A DNA stretch of 52,061 nt. It comes from Candidatus Uhrbacteria bacterium (lineage in GTDB: Bacteria; Patescibacteriota; Patescibacteriia; SG8-24). The stretch is taken from positions 1 through 52,061 of the forward strand of contig JAFGIV010000007.1 of the NCBI GenBank assembly GCA_016929435.1. Direction: 5' to 3'. Shown piece by piece: positions 13,181-21,081 of the stretch (the stretch's first letter is position 1; each line of letters opens with the position of its first letter). The notes under the pieces were generated by a model. It saw nothing but the letters and a program-made list of their open reading frames with translations. It searched no databases and was not told where the DNA came from. Made by a program: the position numbers and the translations under genes.

Positions 13181-14578
13181 TTAGGGTCTTACCAGATTTT
13201 CGGCAATCTTGTATATATCCCCGGCCCCCATGACAATGACGACATCCCCCGGCCGTATCCGCTCCCGAAGCGCCGATTCGGCCGCCGGAAGGTCGGGAAC
13301 GAAAATGAACATGCCTGCGGCTTCGGAAGGCACGGCGCAGGGGCGACTTAACAGCGCCCCCAACAAATCGGCGGAGCTGATCCTGACTCCAGGCTCCTCC
13401 CGCCCGGCGACATCGAAAATCTCCACCAGGACCAACTCGTCCGGTTGGGTCAGGGACATGACGAAATCATTGAACAGCGACCTTGTACGGTTGCGGTGAT
13501 GGGGCTGGAAACAGAGCAACACCCTCTGGCCGGGAAAGAACTCCCGGGCTGCCCGGACCGTTTCCCTGACGGCCGTAGGGGTATGGCCGTAGTCGGAGAC
13601 GATTTCCGACCCGTTGAACTTCCCCAGACGCTGGAAACGGCGCCAAACCCCCGTAAAACCGGCTAAAGTACGGCGCAGGTCATCGGGAGAGGCACCCGAT
13701 TCCAAAGCCGCCGCCAACGCAGCCAGGGCATTCATGGCATTATAGCGGCCGGGAATCCTAACCACGAACGTTCCCAAGCTCTCCCCCCGTCTGTTCAGGG
13801 AAAAACTCTGGGAACCGGCCTTAGTAGTCAAATCAACCGCCCGGTAATCGGCCGGCTTCTCGATTCCGTAGGTGACGGTGTTGGCCGGCAGCCGCAAACC
13901 GGCGACGTTCGGGTCATCGGCATTGACGATGGCCTGCCCGTCTTGGGGCAACCGATCCAGGTATTTCTGGAAAGTTTCCCTGATGTGATCCAAGTCGCGG
14001 TAGAAATCCAGGTGATCCTCCTCGATATTGGTGAGGACGATCGTCTGGGGCGCCATCTTCAGCATGTTGGCCCGATATTCGCAGGCCTCGGCCACCAGCA
14101 GGTCACCTTTCCCCAAGCGGAGATTCCCGTCCTCAAAGGAAGACAGGCGCGAGCCGACCACGACCGTCGGATCCATTCCCGCCTCGGCCAGCATCAGGCC
14201 CAGAAGGGCAGTGGTGGTGCTTTTTCCGTTGGTGCCGGAAACGGCTATTGTCCGGTATTCACGGCTCAACTGCCCCAAAAAATCGAAATAGCTAAGCTCG
14301 ACCAATCCCCTTTTCCGGGCCTCGACCCGTTCAGGATTGTCCTTTGGCACGGCCGAGGAAAAAATCACCGCCTCGGCTTCAGGAGGCAGATTCCCTGCCC
14401 CCTGGCCGATGGCGACCTTCACGCCCAAAGCCCCCAGTTCGGCCGTCGCCTCGTTCGCCGCCAGATCCGATCCGGTCACGGTCTTTCCCCGGTGGACAAG
14501 GAGCTTGGCCGCGGCCGAAAGCCCGATCCCCCCGGCCCCGACGACGTGGATGTTTTTCAGATTCTTGAGCGGTTGCAT
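13181..14578 (-). CDS. murC: UDP-N-acetylmuramate-L-alanine ligase MurC
   Basis: MurC, 465 residues, adds L-Ala to UDP-MurNAc using ATP. The N-terminal Rossmann motif is HVVGAGGIGLSAAA (11-24), the ATP loop is GTNGKST (115-121), and DYGHTP (329-334) stands for the usual DYAHHP. The C-terminal ligase domain ends with GDVVIVMGAGDIYKIA. Upstream, ATGACA - 17 - TAAAAT ends only nine bases before ATG 14578, so the mRNA should be leaderless or nearly so. An 8-bp inverted repeat AACGGTTT...AAACCGTT overlaps this promoter and touches the start codon; it could be an operator or simply promoter DNA. Confidence 0.96.
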   Translation of the reverse strand: MQPLKNLKNIHVVGAGGIGLSAAAKLLVHRGKTVTGSDLAANEATAELGALGVKVAIGQGAGNLPPEAEAVIFSSAVPKDNPERVEARKRGLVELSYFDFLGQLSREYRTIAVSGTNGKSTTTALLGLMLAEAGMDPTVVVGSRLSSFEDGNLRLGKGDLLVAEACEYRANMLKMAPQTIVLTNIEEDHLDFYRDLDHIRETFQKYLDRLPQDGQAIVNADDPNVAGLRLPANTVTYGIEKPADYRAVDLTTKAGSQSFSLNRRGESLGTFVVRIPGRYNAMNALAALAAALESGASPDDLRRTLAGFTGVWRRFQRLGKFNGSEIVSDYGHTPTAVRETVRAAREFFPGQRVLLCFQPHHRNRTRSLFNDFVMSLTQPDELVLVEIFDVAGREEPGVRISSADLLGALLSRPCAVPSEAAGMFIFVPDLPAAESALRERIRPGDVVIVMGAGDIYKIAENLVRP

Positions 14579-14587
14579 AACGGTTTG

Positions 14588-14616
14588 ATTTTAGCATTAA
14601 AAACCGTTTCTGTCAT
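14588..14616 (-). promoter_or_regulatory. Promoter of murC-murB, near-leaderless
   Basis: Minus strand ATGACA (14616-14611), 17-base spacer, TAAAAT (14593-14588). The start codon follows after nine bases. The inverted repeat AACGGTTT/AAACCGTT lies at about 14579-14608. Confidence 0.7.
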
Positions 14617-14677
14617 CCAAAAAAGGTACGAAAAATAGGCCGAAAACACAAAAACGACCAAAAATACCCCTATTCCA

Positions 14678-15271
14678 TCACCACATTCTCACCATCAGGA
14701 ATGCCGCCAAGACGGAAAAAAGGACGGCTCCAACCGACCCGGAATCCTTCCTGACGACCTTGGCCACAAACGGTTGGGCCGTCAGGACCAGCGCCAGTGA
14801 CAGGCCCAACAGGCCGGTATCCGGGGACACCATCGGTATCTCGCAAATGACGGCAACGGCAAGCGCATCCAACAAAAGGATCGTCAGGGCAATGCACGTT
14901 CCGCCGATAACGGCAGCCAGCAACCGACCGGGGCCATGATCCAACCAACGGCCACGAGCCCTGACGAAAGCGTGTGCGGCAAAAACAATCGCCAACGGCA
15001 AAATGACGGCGAAAACCCTTGGGCTGAACAGGAACGACGGCACCAAAACGATCGCCAACAGGGCCATGACATGTGCGCCCTTGATCTCAGGGAACCTTGC
15101 CTTACGACACCGCAGACCGAAAACAACGACGGAAGAGAATAAAACGGCCAACCACAATCCCGGGGAGGGCCGATGCCTAAGGAGAATCGGGCCAACAAAA
15201 AAAGCGGCGGCCACGATCAGCGGGATATCGACACCTCCTTGACCGGGGTCAATTTTATTGTTGTCGGGCAT
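14678..15271 (-). CDS. Polytopic membrane protein, unknown
   Basis: A 197-residue hydrophobic protein with about six membrane segments: VDIPLIVAAAFFVGPILL, GLWLAVLFSSVVVFGL, VMALLAIVLVPSFLF, VFAVILPLAIVFAAHAFV, LLAAVIGGTCIALTILLLDAL and GLLGLSLALVLTAQPFV, with a last hydrophobic end VGAVLFSVLAAFLMV. Basic loops (RHRPSP, RCRKARFPEIK) give the inside orientation. No recognisable domain or transport motif. A TATAGT hexamer (15293-15288) lies 16 bases before ATG 15271, giving a leader of about ten bases; the -35 is poor. It stands alone between murC and the next membrane-anchored gene. Confidence 0.65.
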   Translation of the reverse strand: MPDNNKIDPGQGGVDIPLIVAAAFFVGPILLRHRPSPGLWLAVLFSSVVVFGLRCRKARFPEIKGAHVMALLAIVLVPSFLFSPRVFAVILPLAIVFAAHAFVRARGRWLDHGPGRLLAAVIGGTCIALTILLLDALAVAVICEIPMVSPDTGLLGLSLALVLTAQPFVAKVVRKDSGSVGAVLFSVLAAFLMVRMW

Positions 15272-15388
15272 ATGTAATTACCAAGACACTATAATGCAAC
15301 TCCATTTGATAAAAAAGCTCTCCCGATGAAGATACCCGGAGACCAAAATAGCTCGAGATGGCTACGGATTGACCCATCCCCCACCGGC
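15272..15388. other. Short gap with -10 element
   Basis: It contains the TATAGT (15293-15288, minus) used by the membrane-protein gene and a weak CTCC/GGAG hairpin with T6 near 15318-15340 that may end the upstream gene. Nothing else is seen. Confidence 0.4.
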
Positions 15389-15949
15389 TCATTTCGTCAT
15401 CAAGACCGTCGATTTAACTATCTTATCAATCAGCCGACGATCATCACCCTCATAGACATCCGAAGAGTAGATGTAGGACTTTCCGGACGCACTAATGACA
15501 AACCAAACGGAATTGAGGTCACCCATGGTGGTTCCCTCGCATCTTACTGCCTCAAGATGTCCGGCTATCCTTATTCTTCCCGTCTCCTTGCGCTCGCCAC
15601 ACGATTCGCCGTCGGCGATACCGTCACTGACCACCAACCTTAACCACACGGGAACGCCTCCGGAACCGGAAATGCCGTCGGTAGATGCGAGAGATTGGAG
15701 ATATTCCTGTTTCCCGATATCATAGACGAAAAAATCGCCCTGAAAGTCAGAATGCCCCGCATGAGATTCCACAGCAAAGCCATTAGGGTATCTAAAACCA
15801 ACGTTACGATCATTATCTTGATACACGCTGTCCAAAACGAAAAAGTCTCTCGCCAAAATCAAAATTCCATACGAAACGACGCAGGCGAAAACGACGACAA
15901 ACAACGAAACTGTCCGACGAGATGATTTTTTGGAAATATTTTTTTTCAT
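15389..15949 (-). CDS. Membrane-anchored extracytoplasmic protein, unknown
   Basis: A 186-residue protein with a basic start (MKKNISKKSSRRT), one N-terminal membrane segment (VSLFVVVFACVVSYGILIL) and an extracytoplasmic domain. The phrase DRNVGFRYPNGFAVES and the end VYEGDDRRLIDKIVKSTVL resemble the small PsbP-like lipoprotein-type domains common in this group (typically GF-x-F-x-YP...F-x-x-IL-x-S-F). I call it by resemblance only. Two cysteines in the domain may form a disulfide. I chose ATG 15949. A TATAAT at 16009-16004 could start an RNA whose 5' end folds as GGGGTC...GACCCC before the gene. Confidence 0.65.
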   Translation of the reverse strand: MKKNISKKSSRRTVSLFVVVFACVVSYGILILARDFFVLDSVYQDNDRNVGFRYPNGFAVESHAGHSDFQGDFFVYDIGKQEYLQSLASTDGISGSGGVPVWLRLVVSDGIADGESCGERKETGRIRIAGHLEAVRCEGTTMGDLNSVWFVISASGKSYIYSSDVYEGDDRRLIDKIVKSTVLMTK

Positions 15950-16003
15950 ATAGTTACAAAACGGTATTAAATTGGGGTCACCCATAGACAGGCGACCCCA
16001 TAA

Positions 16004-16009
16004 ATTATA
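16004..16009 (-). promoter_or_regulatory. -10 element before the anchored-protein gene
   Basis: A perfect TATAAT on minus with no good -35. A GGGGTC/GACCCC hairpin (about 15973-15998) follows and would sit at the RNA 5' end; it could equally terminate the upstream M23 gene. Confidence 0.4.
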
Positions 16010-16032
16010 CATCTTCCGAATTTCGAGTCATG

Positions 16033-17601
16033 TCACAAAGAGCAAGACGATACTGTGGAACTGGTGTCATGGTAGCCGCAGCTCCCCGCACCTAACCCAA
16101 CAGGTAAGTCCGAAAAGCTGCCTGACACGGAAGCGGCTCCCCTTACGCCGGAATTCTGCCATTGGAAATGCAGGTGATCGCCGCAACCATTCTTGCTCCC
16201 GGAGCTGTTCCCGGTTGCCCCCTCATCGGCCAACCAACACCCTTGCGCAACAGGATTGCATCCGGTCACCCTATAATTGGTATTTTCGAGATGAGCATAG
16301 AAAGTGTAACGTCCGTCGCTATGATAAATCATCACGTAATTTCCCCAGCCGCCGTTACATGAGCACGGGTTGGCATAAATTGAACATCCAACGGTATCAA
16401 TCGCATTGCACGACACAGAAGACGATCCGCTAGATATGGTACCGCTGGCCGAAGCCACGATTTCATCGTATCCGGAGCGATACACCTGAAAATCAACGGC
16501 ATACTGCATTGAACCGCCAAGGGAATGAGAAGATACCTGACAACCGCCTCCATAAGCCGCACCCACCTGGGTTATTGAGGTGTCTTCATAGGCATGCATC
16601 GGCATCTTGTAGGATACGGCGCTCCTAGAGCTGACCTCAACAGGGGTAGTTATCCCATTGCTGACGAACAATCTCATTTTATCAGAATCGAAATTGACGA
16701 ACCCCACGCCGTTGCGACTCATGTGACGAATCTGATCGGCCCTGAAGTGGCTGATACCCGAGTGTTCTGCTGACTTACCGTACATACCCACAACACCGCC
16801 AAGCAGTCCCTTAGGAAATCGAATGAATGTGCCGTTTTTTAGCCTAACGGAGAATTCCTTTTTTCCTTCGGTCAGGAAAAAATTACTGGACAGGAAGAAT
16901 GTGGCCGGGAGAGACAACCCCGATGGGGAAATCGGTACATGCCTAAAGCTGCATGTACCATCCCCCATGTCTGCGGCATCCAACACACAAGCCTCCACCC
17001 CAAGTCCGTCATCGCTCCATATGAAGTTATCCGGTACAAGACCATCGACAGAAAAAATGATCTCCGACGCTTTTTCCCTAACATTGTATAAAGTCAGTCC
17101 AGATCCCCCTAAACCAGTAAAGCCAAAAACGATGACTTCGGGATCAACAGGGCTCCATACAGCATTGATGATCACGCAACCTGGCTGATATACGGTCACC
17201 AATTCGCCTCTCACATTTTCAATCACCAACAAACCAGACGGCGATAACTCGTCAATGTTTTTCCCTAAGGAGTCCTCCAGCGTGATGCTGGCGTTTCCGC
17301 CGCCATAATTTAAGGCAAGAGGCGTATAGGCAATCAATGTCCTATCGGAGTTTGTTCCCGAAAAAGACAGCACCGGCATTTTCGTCTCAATTTCGTTGAC
17401 AATGGCACTGCCTCTATCGTCAAACGATATTTGGTATGCCAAACGGTCAAAACCAATTGGGATAGAATTCTCAACAATTGCGAAAGTACCCCGATCCGTC
17501 TCATGATTCGAGAGGTCTTCTTCGCACCCAATGTAGAAAGTCGAACACAGTACCAAAACAACCACGGCCGATACGGCCCCTCTTTCCGCTGTCTTTCCCA
17601 T
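16033..17601 (-). CDS. Secreted M23-family metallopeptidase-like lipoprotein
   Basis: A 522-residue exported protein. A basic start and hydrophobic VSAVVVLVLCSTFYIGC suggest lipidation at Cys26, though the lipobox YIGC is imperfect. The middle (about 30-340) is beta-rich without a recognised family and has WSPVDPEVIVFGF and WSDDGLG phrases like propeller blades. The C-terminus is an M23/LytM domain: HSLGGSMQYAVDF gives the first His and Asp ligands, NGGWGNYVMIYHSDGRYTFYAHLEN the core strand, and CGDHLHFQW the HxH. Cys residues inside the domain are numerous, so disulfides are likely. M23 enzymes cut peptidoglycan cross-bridges; the order of ligands is intact, so activity is plausible. AAGGGG lies six bases before ATG 17601. 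It is divergent from nothing and follows the Trm9-like gene. Confidence 0.85.
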   Translation of the reverse strand: MGKTAERGAVSAVVVLVLCSTFYIGCEEDLSNHETDRGTFAIVENSIPIGFDRLAYQISFDDRGSAIVNEIETKMPVLSFSGTNSDRTLIAYTPLALNYGGGNASITLEDSLGKNIDELSPSGLLVIENVRGELVTVYQPGCVIINAVWSPVDPEVIVFGFTGLGGSGLTLYNVREKASEIIFSVDGLVPDNFIWSDDGLGVEACVLDAADMGDGTCSFRHVPISPSGLSLPATFFLSSNFFLTEGKKEFSVRLKNGTFIRFPKGLLGGVVGMYGKSAEHSGISHFRADQIRHMSRNGVGFVNFDSDKMRLFVSNGITTPVEVSSRSAVSYKMPMHAYEDTSITQVGAAYGGGCQVSSHSLGGSMQYAVDFQVYRSGYDEIVASASGTISSGSSSVSCNAIDTVGCSIYANPCSCNGGWGNYVMIYHSDGRYTFYAHLENTNYRVTGCNPVAQGCWLADEGATGNSSGSKNGCGDHLHFQWQNSGVRGAASVSGSFSDLPVGLGAGSCGYHDTSSTVSSCSL

Positions 17602-17728
17602 GACAGTCCCCTTCCGGTTCCCTGGCTATTGTCGGATAATTCCGCACTTGTTTTCAAGGAACCACCGGAACCGTACCATGGGGGGGGTAAAATGCGTCAA
17701 GTTTTTGTCAAAATATGTTATTTTCCCC
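17602..17728. other. Gap upstream of M23 gene
   Basis: Minus-strand TTGAAA - 18 - GACAAT is a modest promoter candidate, about 40 bases before ATG 17601. TTGACA and TTGACG also occur in tandem nearer 17700, without good -10 partners. Confidence 0.35.
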
Positions 17729-18454
17729 TCAAATCACCGGCTTCCTCCCTACCGTCACCAGGTTTCCGTCCCCCTGCCGGCGGCGTTCGCCGGAACGGCG
17801 GTTCTCCACGACGTCGAAACCGGTTTGGCGGCAGAGGCGGGACAGTTCGCCGAGGGTAAAGGCATGATAGAATCGGTTGGCCCTAACCTGGCCGCTGCGG
17901 GTCCAGGGCATCATGACGTCGGTCCAATCCAAATCGGACCGCCCAATGGCCTTCAGGATGATGTTGCGGGCAACGAAACGGAGGCGGCGGTCAATGCGCC
18001 ACAGGTCCCAGTTGGTCATGAGCAGCCAACCGCCCGGTTTCAGGACCCGACGGATCTCCCCCATCGCCTGAAGGCGATAGCGGACCGAGGGGATGTGATG
18101 GAGGGAGGCAATCGCCAAAACCGCATCGAAAGAACCGTCTTCATACGGCAAAGTCAACATGGAACCGACCCTAAAATTGACCAGTGGGTCGGGGTATTCC
18201 TTCCTGGCTCGGGCAATCAAACCCTCGGAAACGTCCAGACCCTCATAATCAACGGCCAGATCGACAAAAAGCCTCAGGGCCCGACCGCTGCCGCACCCCA
18301 AATCCAGCACCCGATCCCCGTTCCTGATACGCCGAATGAAGGGCTCGATTTCCGGCCACCAGATACGGTCACGGGTAGCGCCAAACTCGGCGGCAATGGT
18401 ATTGTATCCGTCGTGGACCGATTCCAGTATTTTATCGGCTATGGACTCTTTCAT
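17729..18454 (-). CDS. Trm9/ALKBH8-like tRNA methyltransferase (putative)
   Basis: A 241-residue class I methyltransferase. Motif I is RVLDLGCGSGRA (about 48-59). The N-terminal signature VHDGYNTIAAEF + GATRDRIWWP + EIEPF closely follows the Trm9/ALKBH8 pattern (YDxIAxxFxxTRxxxWPxVxxF), and LAIASLHHIPS and EIRRVLKPGGWLLM are also typical. In eukaryotes Trm9 methylates the carboxymethyl group put on wobble uridine by Elongator. Here an Elp3 homologue starts 96 bases away on the other strand, which makes a shared wobble-uridine pathway attractive; that part is inference. The C-terminus carries a basic patch (NRRSGERRRQ). No Trm112 partner gene is in view. Confidence 0.75.
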   Translation of the reverse strand: MKESIADKILESVHDGYNTIAAEFGATRDRIWWPEIEPFIRRIRNGDRVLDLGCGSGRALRLFVDLAVDYEGLDVSEGLIARARKEYPDPLVNFRVGSMLTLPYEDGSFDAVLAIASLHHIPSVRYRLQAMGEIRRVLKPGGWLLMTNWDLWRIDRRLRFVARNIILKAIGRSDLDWTDVMMPWTRSGQVRANRFYHAFTLGELSRLCRQTGFDVVENRRSGERRRQGDGNLVTVGRKPVI

Positions 18455-18485
18455 GATTTTGACTTGCCGGTTTCCGCCGTCCCGA

Positions 18486-18625
18486 CCCCCAAACCCCCTC
18501 CCTCCGGGATACTTACGCCTGAAGGGGGCTTATGCGGAAGGAATAATTTATGAAATATCGTCACGGCTTGCCTGCCATAAACAAACCCCTTCCTCATAAG
18601 TCCCCCTGCCAGGGGGATTTGGGGG
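18486..18625. repeat. Inverted GC-rich palindromic repeat spanning elp3 start
   Basis: Left arm 18486-18534 and right arm 18595-18625 are inverted relatives. GGGGGCTTATG faces CATAAGTCCCCC, and CCCCCAAACCCCCT faces AGGGGGATTTGGGGG; the left arm has about 20 extra bases. The end motif TAAGTCCCCC..AGGGGG matches the element at 10875-11005. The right arm is translated in frame near the N-terminus of elp3. Confidence 0.7.
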
Positions 18626-20280
18626 GGCGGCCAGGCATTGCCACCCGCATAATTGAAGCATTTATTGACGAAGGCGTCCAAACCCGGGACGGACTTTTTG
18701 CCGTAGCCCGACGGCTGTCCAGGGGACAGTCCCGTTTGCCCAACATCGCCGATTTACGCGCCGCTTACCTGAAAAGAGTTGACGAGAAACCGGACACGGC
18801 AAACCCTATCCTGGACCGGATGCTCCGCCGCCGCGATGTCCGCTCCCTTTCCGGCGTGGCCATCGTGACGGTCCTGACCAAGCCCTGGCCCTGTCCGGGA
18901 CAGTGCGCCTACTGCCCGAACGAGGTCAAGATGCCGAAAAGCTACCTGTCCAACGAGCCGGCGGCCATGCGCGCCCTGTCCCTGAAATTCGACCCGTGGC
19001 TTCAGGTCACCCGCCGGCTGGAGGCCCTGACCATGAACGGCCATCCGAACGACAAGATCGAGCTGATCGTGAAGGGCGGCACCTGGTCCTCCTACCGAAC
19101 CGGATACCAGGACTGGTTCATCAGGCGCTGTTTCGATGCGGCCAACGATTTTGGCCGAAAACGCCGACAGGCCGCCCGAACCCTGAAACAGTCGCAGGGG
19201 GCAAACGAGACCGCCGGACACCGGATAATCGGCCTGACGCTGGAGACCAGGCCGGATTGCGTCACCCCAAAGGAAATCCGACGGCTGCGACACCTGGGAT
19301 GCACCCGGGTGGAAATGGGGGTACAGTCGCTGGATGACGACATCCTGAAATCCTGCCGCCGCGGACACGGCCAATCCGAAACCGCCCGGGCCACCAAACT
19401 GCTGAAAGAATCCGGGTTCAAGGTCGATTACCACCTGATGCCCCAACTCCCCGGCGCTTCCCCGGCCTCTGACCTCGATTCGATGCATCAGGTCTTCTCT
19501 GATCCGAGGTTCAGGCCGGACATGGTCAAGATCTATCCCTGTGTCGTAATCAAAAACACCGCCCTCTACGACTGGTGGGAATCGGGGGAATACCGGCCCT
19601 ATCCGACCGGTCGGCTGGTCGATGTCCTGATCCGGTTCAAGTCCGAAATCCCCCGCTATTGCCGCATCTCCCGCCTGGCACGGGACATCCCCTCCACCTC
19701 AATCATTGCCGGAAACGCCGTCACCAACCTCCGCCAGGTCATAGGGGAGGAAATGAAGCGGCGGAAAATGACCTGCCGCTGTCTCCGTTGCCGGGAAATC
19801 GGCCATGTCTCAAAAGACAATCCCCGCCTGGCCGACCTGAAACCGAAACTGTTCGTCGACCGCTACGAGTCCTCCGGCGGACAGGAGCTGTTCTTGAGCT
19901 TCGAGGACTCCAAGCGCCGGGCCGTCTTCGCCTTCTGCCGCCTGCGCCTGCCGAACAATAATCCTGATCAGGATGTGGGGGAAATCAGGAAACTTCTGCC
20001 GGAAATAAAAAACGCCGCATTTGTCCGTGAACTCCACACTTACGGCAATTTGGTGTCCATCGGAACGAAAAACAGGCAGGCCAGCCAACATAAGGGTTTA
20101 GGGGCGAAACTGATGGCCGAGGCCGAACGGCAGGCCAAGAGGGCCGGATTCCGGAAACTGGCCGTCATCTCCGGCATTGGCGTCCGGGACTACTACCGCA
20201 AGCTCGGATACCGGCTGAATGGGACCTACATGACGAAATCCCTGCAACATCCGGTTCCCGCAAAAAACGAAACGCAGTAA
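18550..20280 (+). CDS. elp3: Elp3-like radical SAM/acetyltransferase
   Basis: An Elp3 homologue, 576 residues. The radical SAM cluster is CPGQCAYC (115-122), followed by the conserved YLSNEPAAMRA, then GGTWSSY and LTLETRPDCV, and YHLMPQLPGA in the barrel. The zinc-binding stretch CRCLRCREIG lies mid-chain. The C-terminal GNAT domain has VRELHTYGNLVSIG and QHKGLGAKLMAEAE for acetyl-CoA. Elp3 acetylates or carboxymethylates C5 of wobble U34 in tRNA. ATG 18550 has AAGGA seven bases upstream. Residues about 13-28 (PLPHKSPCQGDLGGRP) derive from a palindromic repeat arm, so the extreme N-terminus is repeat-made; Elp3 homology starts near IIEAFIDEG. It is divergent from a Trm9-like gene. Confidence 0.93.
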   Translation: MKYRHGLPAINKPLPHKSPCQGDLGGRPGIATRIIEAFIDEGVQTRDGLFAVARRLSRGQSRLPNIADLRAAYLKRVDEKPDTANPILDRMLRRRDVRSLSGVAIVTVLTKPWPCPGQCAYCPNEVKMPKSYLSNEPAAMRALSLKFDPWLQVTRRLEALTMNGHPNDKIELIVKGGTWSSYRTGYQDWFIRRCFDAANDFGRKRRQAARTLKQSQGANETAGHRIIGLTLETRPDCVTPKEIRRLRHLGCTRVEMGVQSLDDDILKSCRRGHGQSETARATKLLKESGFKVDYHLMPQLPGASPASDLDSMHQVFSDPRFRPDMVKIYPCVVIKNTALYDWWESGEYRPYPTGRLVDVLIRFKSEIPRYCRISRLARDIPSTSIIAGNAVTNLRQVIGEEMKRRKMTCRCLRCREIGHVSKDNPRLADLKPKLFVDRYESSGGQELFLSFEDSKRRAVFAFCRLRLPNNNPDQDVGEIRKLLPEIKNAAFVRELHTYGNLVSIGTKNRQASQHKGLGAKLMAEAERQAKRAGFRKLAVISGIGVRDYYRKLGYRLNGTYMTKSLQHPVPAKNETQ

Positions 20281-20352
20281 CGGGACAGGCGCTCGGGTAT
20301 GGTGTAGAATTACGGCAGAACCTTTAGCCGCCAACCGGGGCAGGAGGAAAAC

Positions 20353-20982
20353 GTGCCGGAAAACCCCAACGGAAAAACCGGACCGAGACGGTCGGTCCTG
20401 ATCGCCAACGGCTTCTTCCCGATTCCCCCGTTCGGATTGCCGAGCGGGAAATGCCTTGAGGCCTACCGCCGGTCGGGATTCAACACGCATAAGATGGCCT
20501 GGAGTTTCTCCGGCATGACGGATGTTACGGCCTATGCCCAGAGGATATCCGACCGGGCAAAAGAGATATGCCGCCGGACGAACCGACCGGAAGAGAGGAT
20601 CGTTCTTGTCGGATGGAGCCTGGGCGGCATCGCCGCCTTCTATGCCCTCAAACGACTGGGGCTGAACCGTTTCGCAAACCGTTTCGTTTCCTTCGGTGCG
20701 CCGTTCGGGGGCAGCGACCTGGCCTATACCGGCCTGCCGACGGTCATCTACTCGCTGGTGGGAAGTCAGATTCGCCCGAACGGTCCATTCCTGACCGACC
20801 TTATTTCCGGCGGCCTGCCGAACGGGGTGCGTTGCCTTTCGATCGGCGGCCGAAACGACGCGATCTGTCCGGCGGACTCGGCCCAGCTGCCGGGGGCGGA
20901 AAACATCACGGCGGATTTCAGCCACTCCAGCTTCCTTTTCAACCGTCGGCTCCATGCCCTGATCGCCGAAAACCTGCCGTAG
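20353..20982 (+). CDS. Alpha/beta-hydrolase-like protein
   Basis: A 209-residue alpha/beta hydrolase. The nucleophile elbow is GWSLGG (Ser about 89), the acid may be in GGRNDAICP, and the His in FSHSSFLF near the C-terminus. The core resembles lipase or triacylglycerol-lipase-like folds and small PGAP1-like esterases (VLIANGFFP...G, AYAQRISDRAKEI, FVSFGAPFGGSDLA). GTG 20353 is the start: AGGAGG lies six bases upstream, the best ribosome site nearby. It has no signal peptide, so it is probably cytoplasmic. It follows elp3 by 72 bases, with TAGAAT as a possible -10 near 20305, and ends at a strong terminator. Substrate unknown. Confidence 0.75.
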   Translation: MPENPNGKTGPRRSVLIANGFFPIPPFGLPSGKCLEAYRRSGFNTHKMAWSFSGMTDVTAYAQRISDRAKEICRRTNRPEERIVLVGWSLGGIAAFYALKRLGLNRFANRFVSFGAPFGGSDLAYTGLPTVIYSLVGSQIRPNGPFLTDLISGGLPNGVRCLSIGGRNDAICPADSAQLPGAENITADFSHSSFLFNRRLHALIAENLP

Positions 20983-20997
20983 CGAGGGCCCCTTCTT

Positions 20998-21025
20998 GGC
21001 CGCACCATCATCCGTGCGGCCTTTT
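20998..21025 (+). terminator. Terminator after hydrolase gene
   Basis: GGCCGCAC (20998-21005) pairs with GTGCGGCC (21014-21021), followed by TTTTCTT. Confidence 0.85.
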
Positions 21026-21033
21026 CTTGACCC

Positions 21034-21065
21034 AAAAAACCGGTCGCCGAGAAAGGCGACCGGTT
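21034..21065 (-). terminator. Terminator of nadE
   Basis: An 11-bp perfect stem, 21038-21048 with 21055-21065. On minus the T6 tract follows. It is back to back with the plus-strand terminator at 20998-21025. Confidence 0.85.
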
Positions 21066-21081
21066 CTATAAAAATCCCTAC

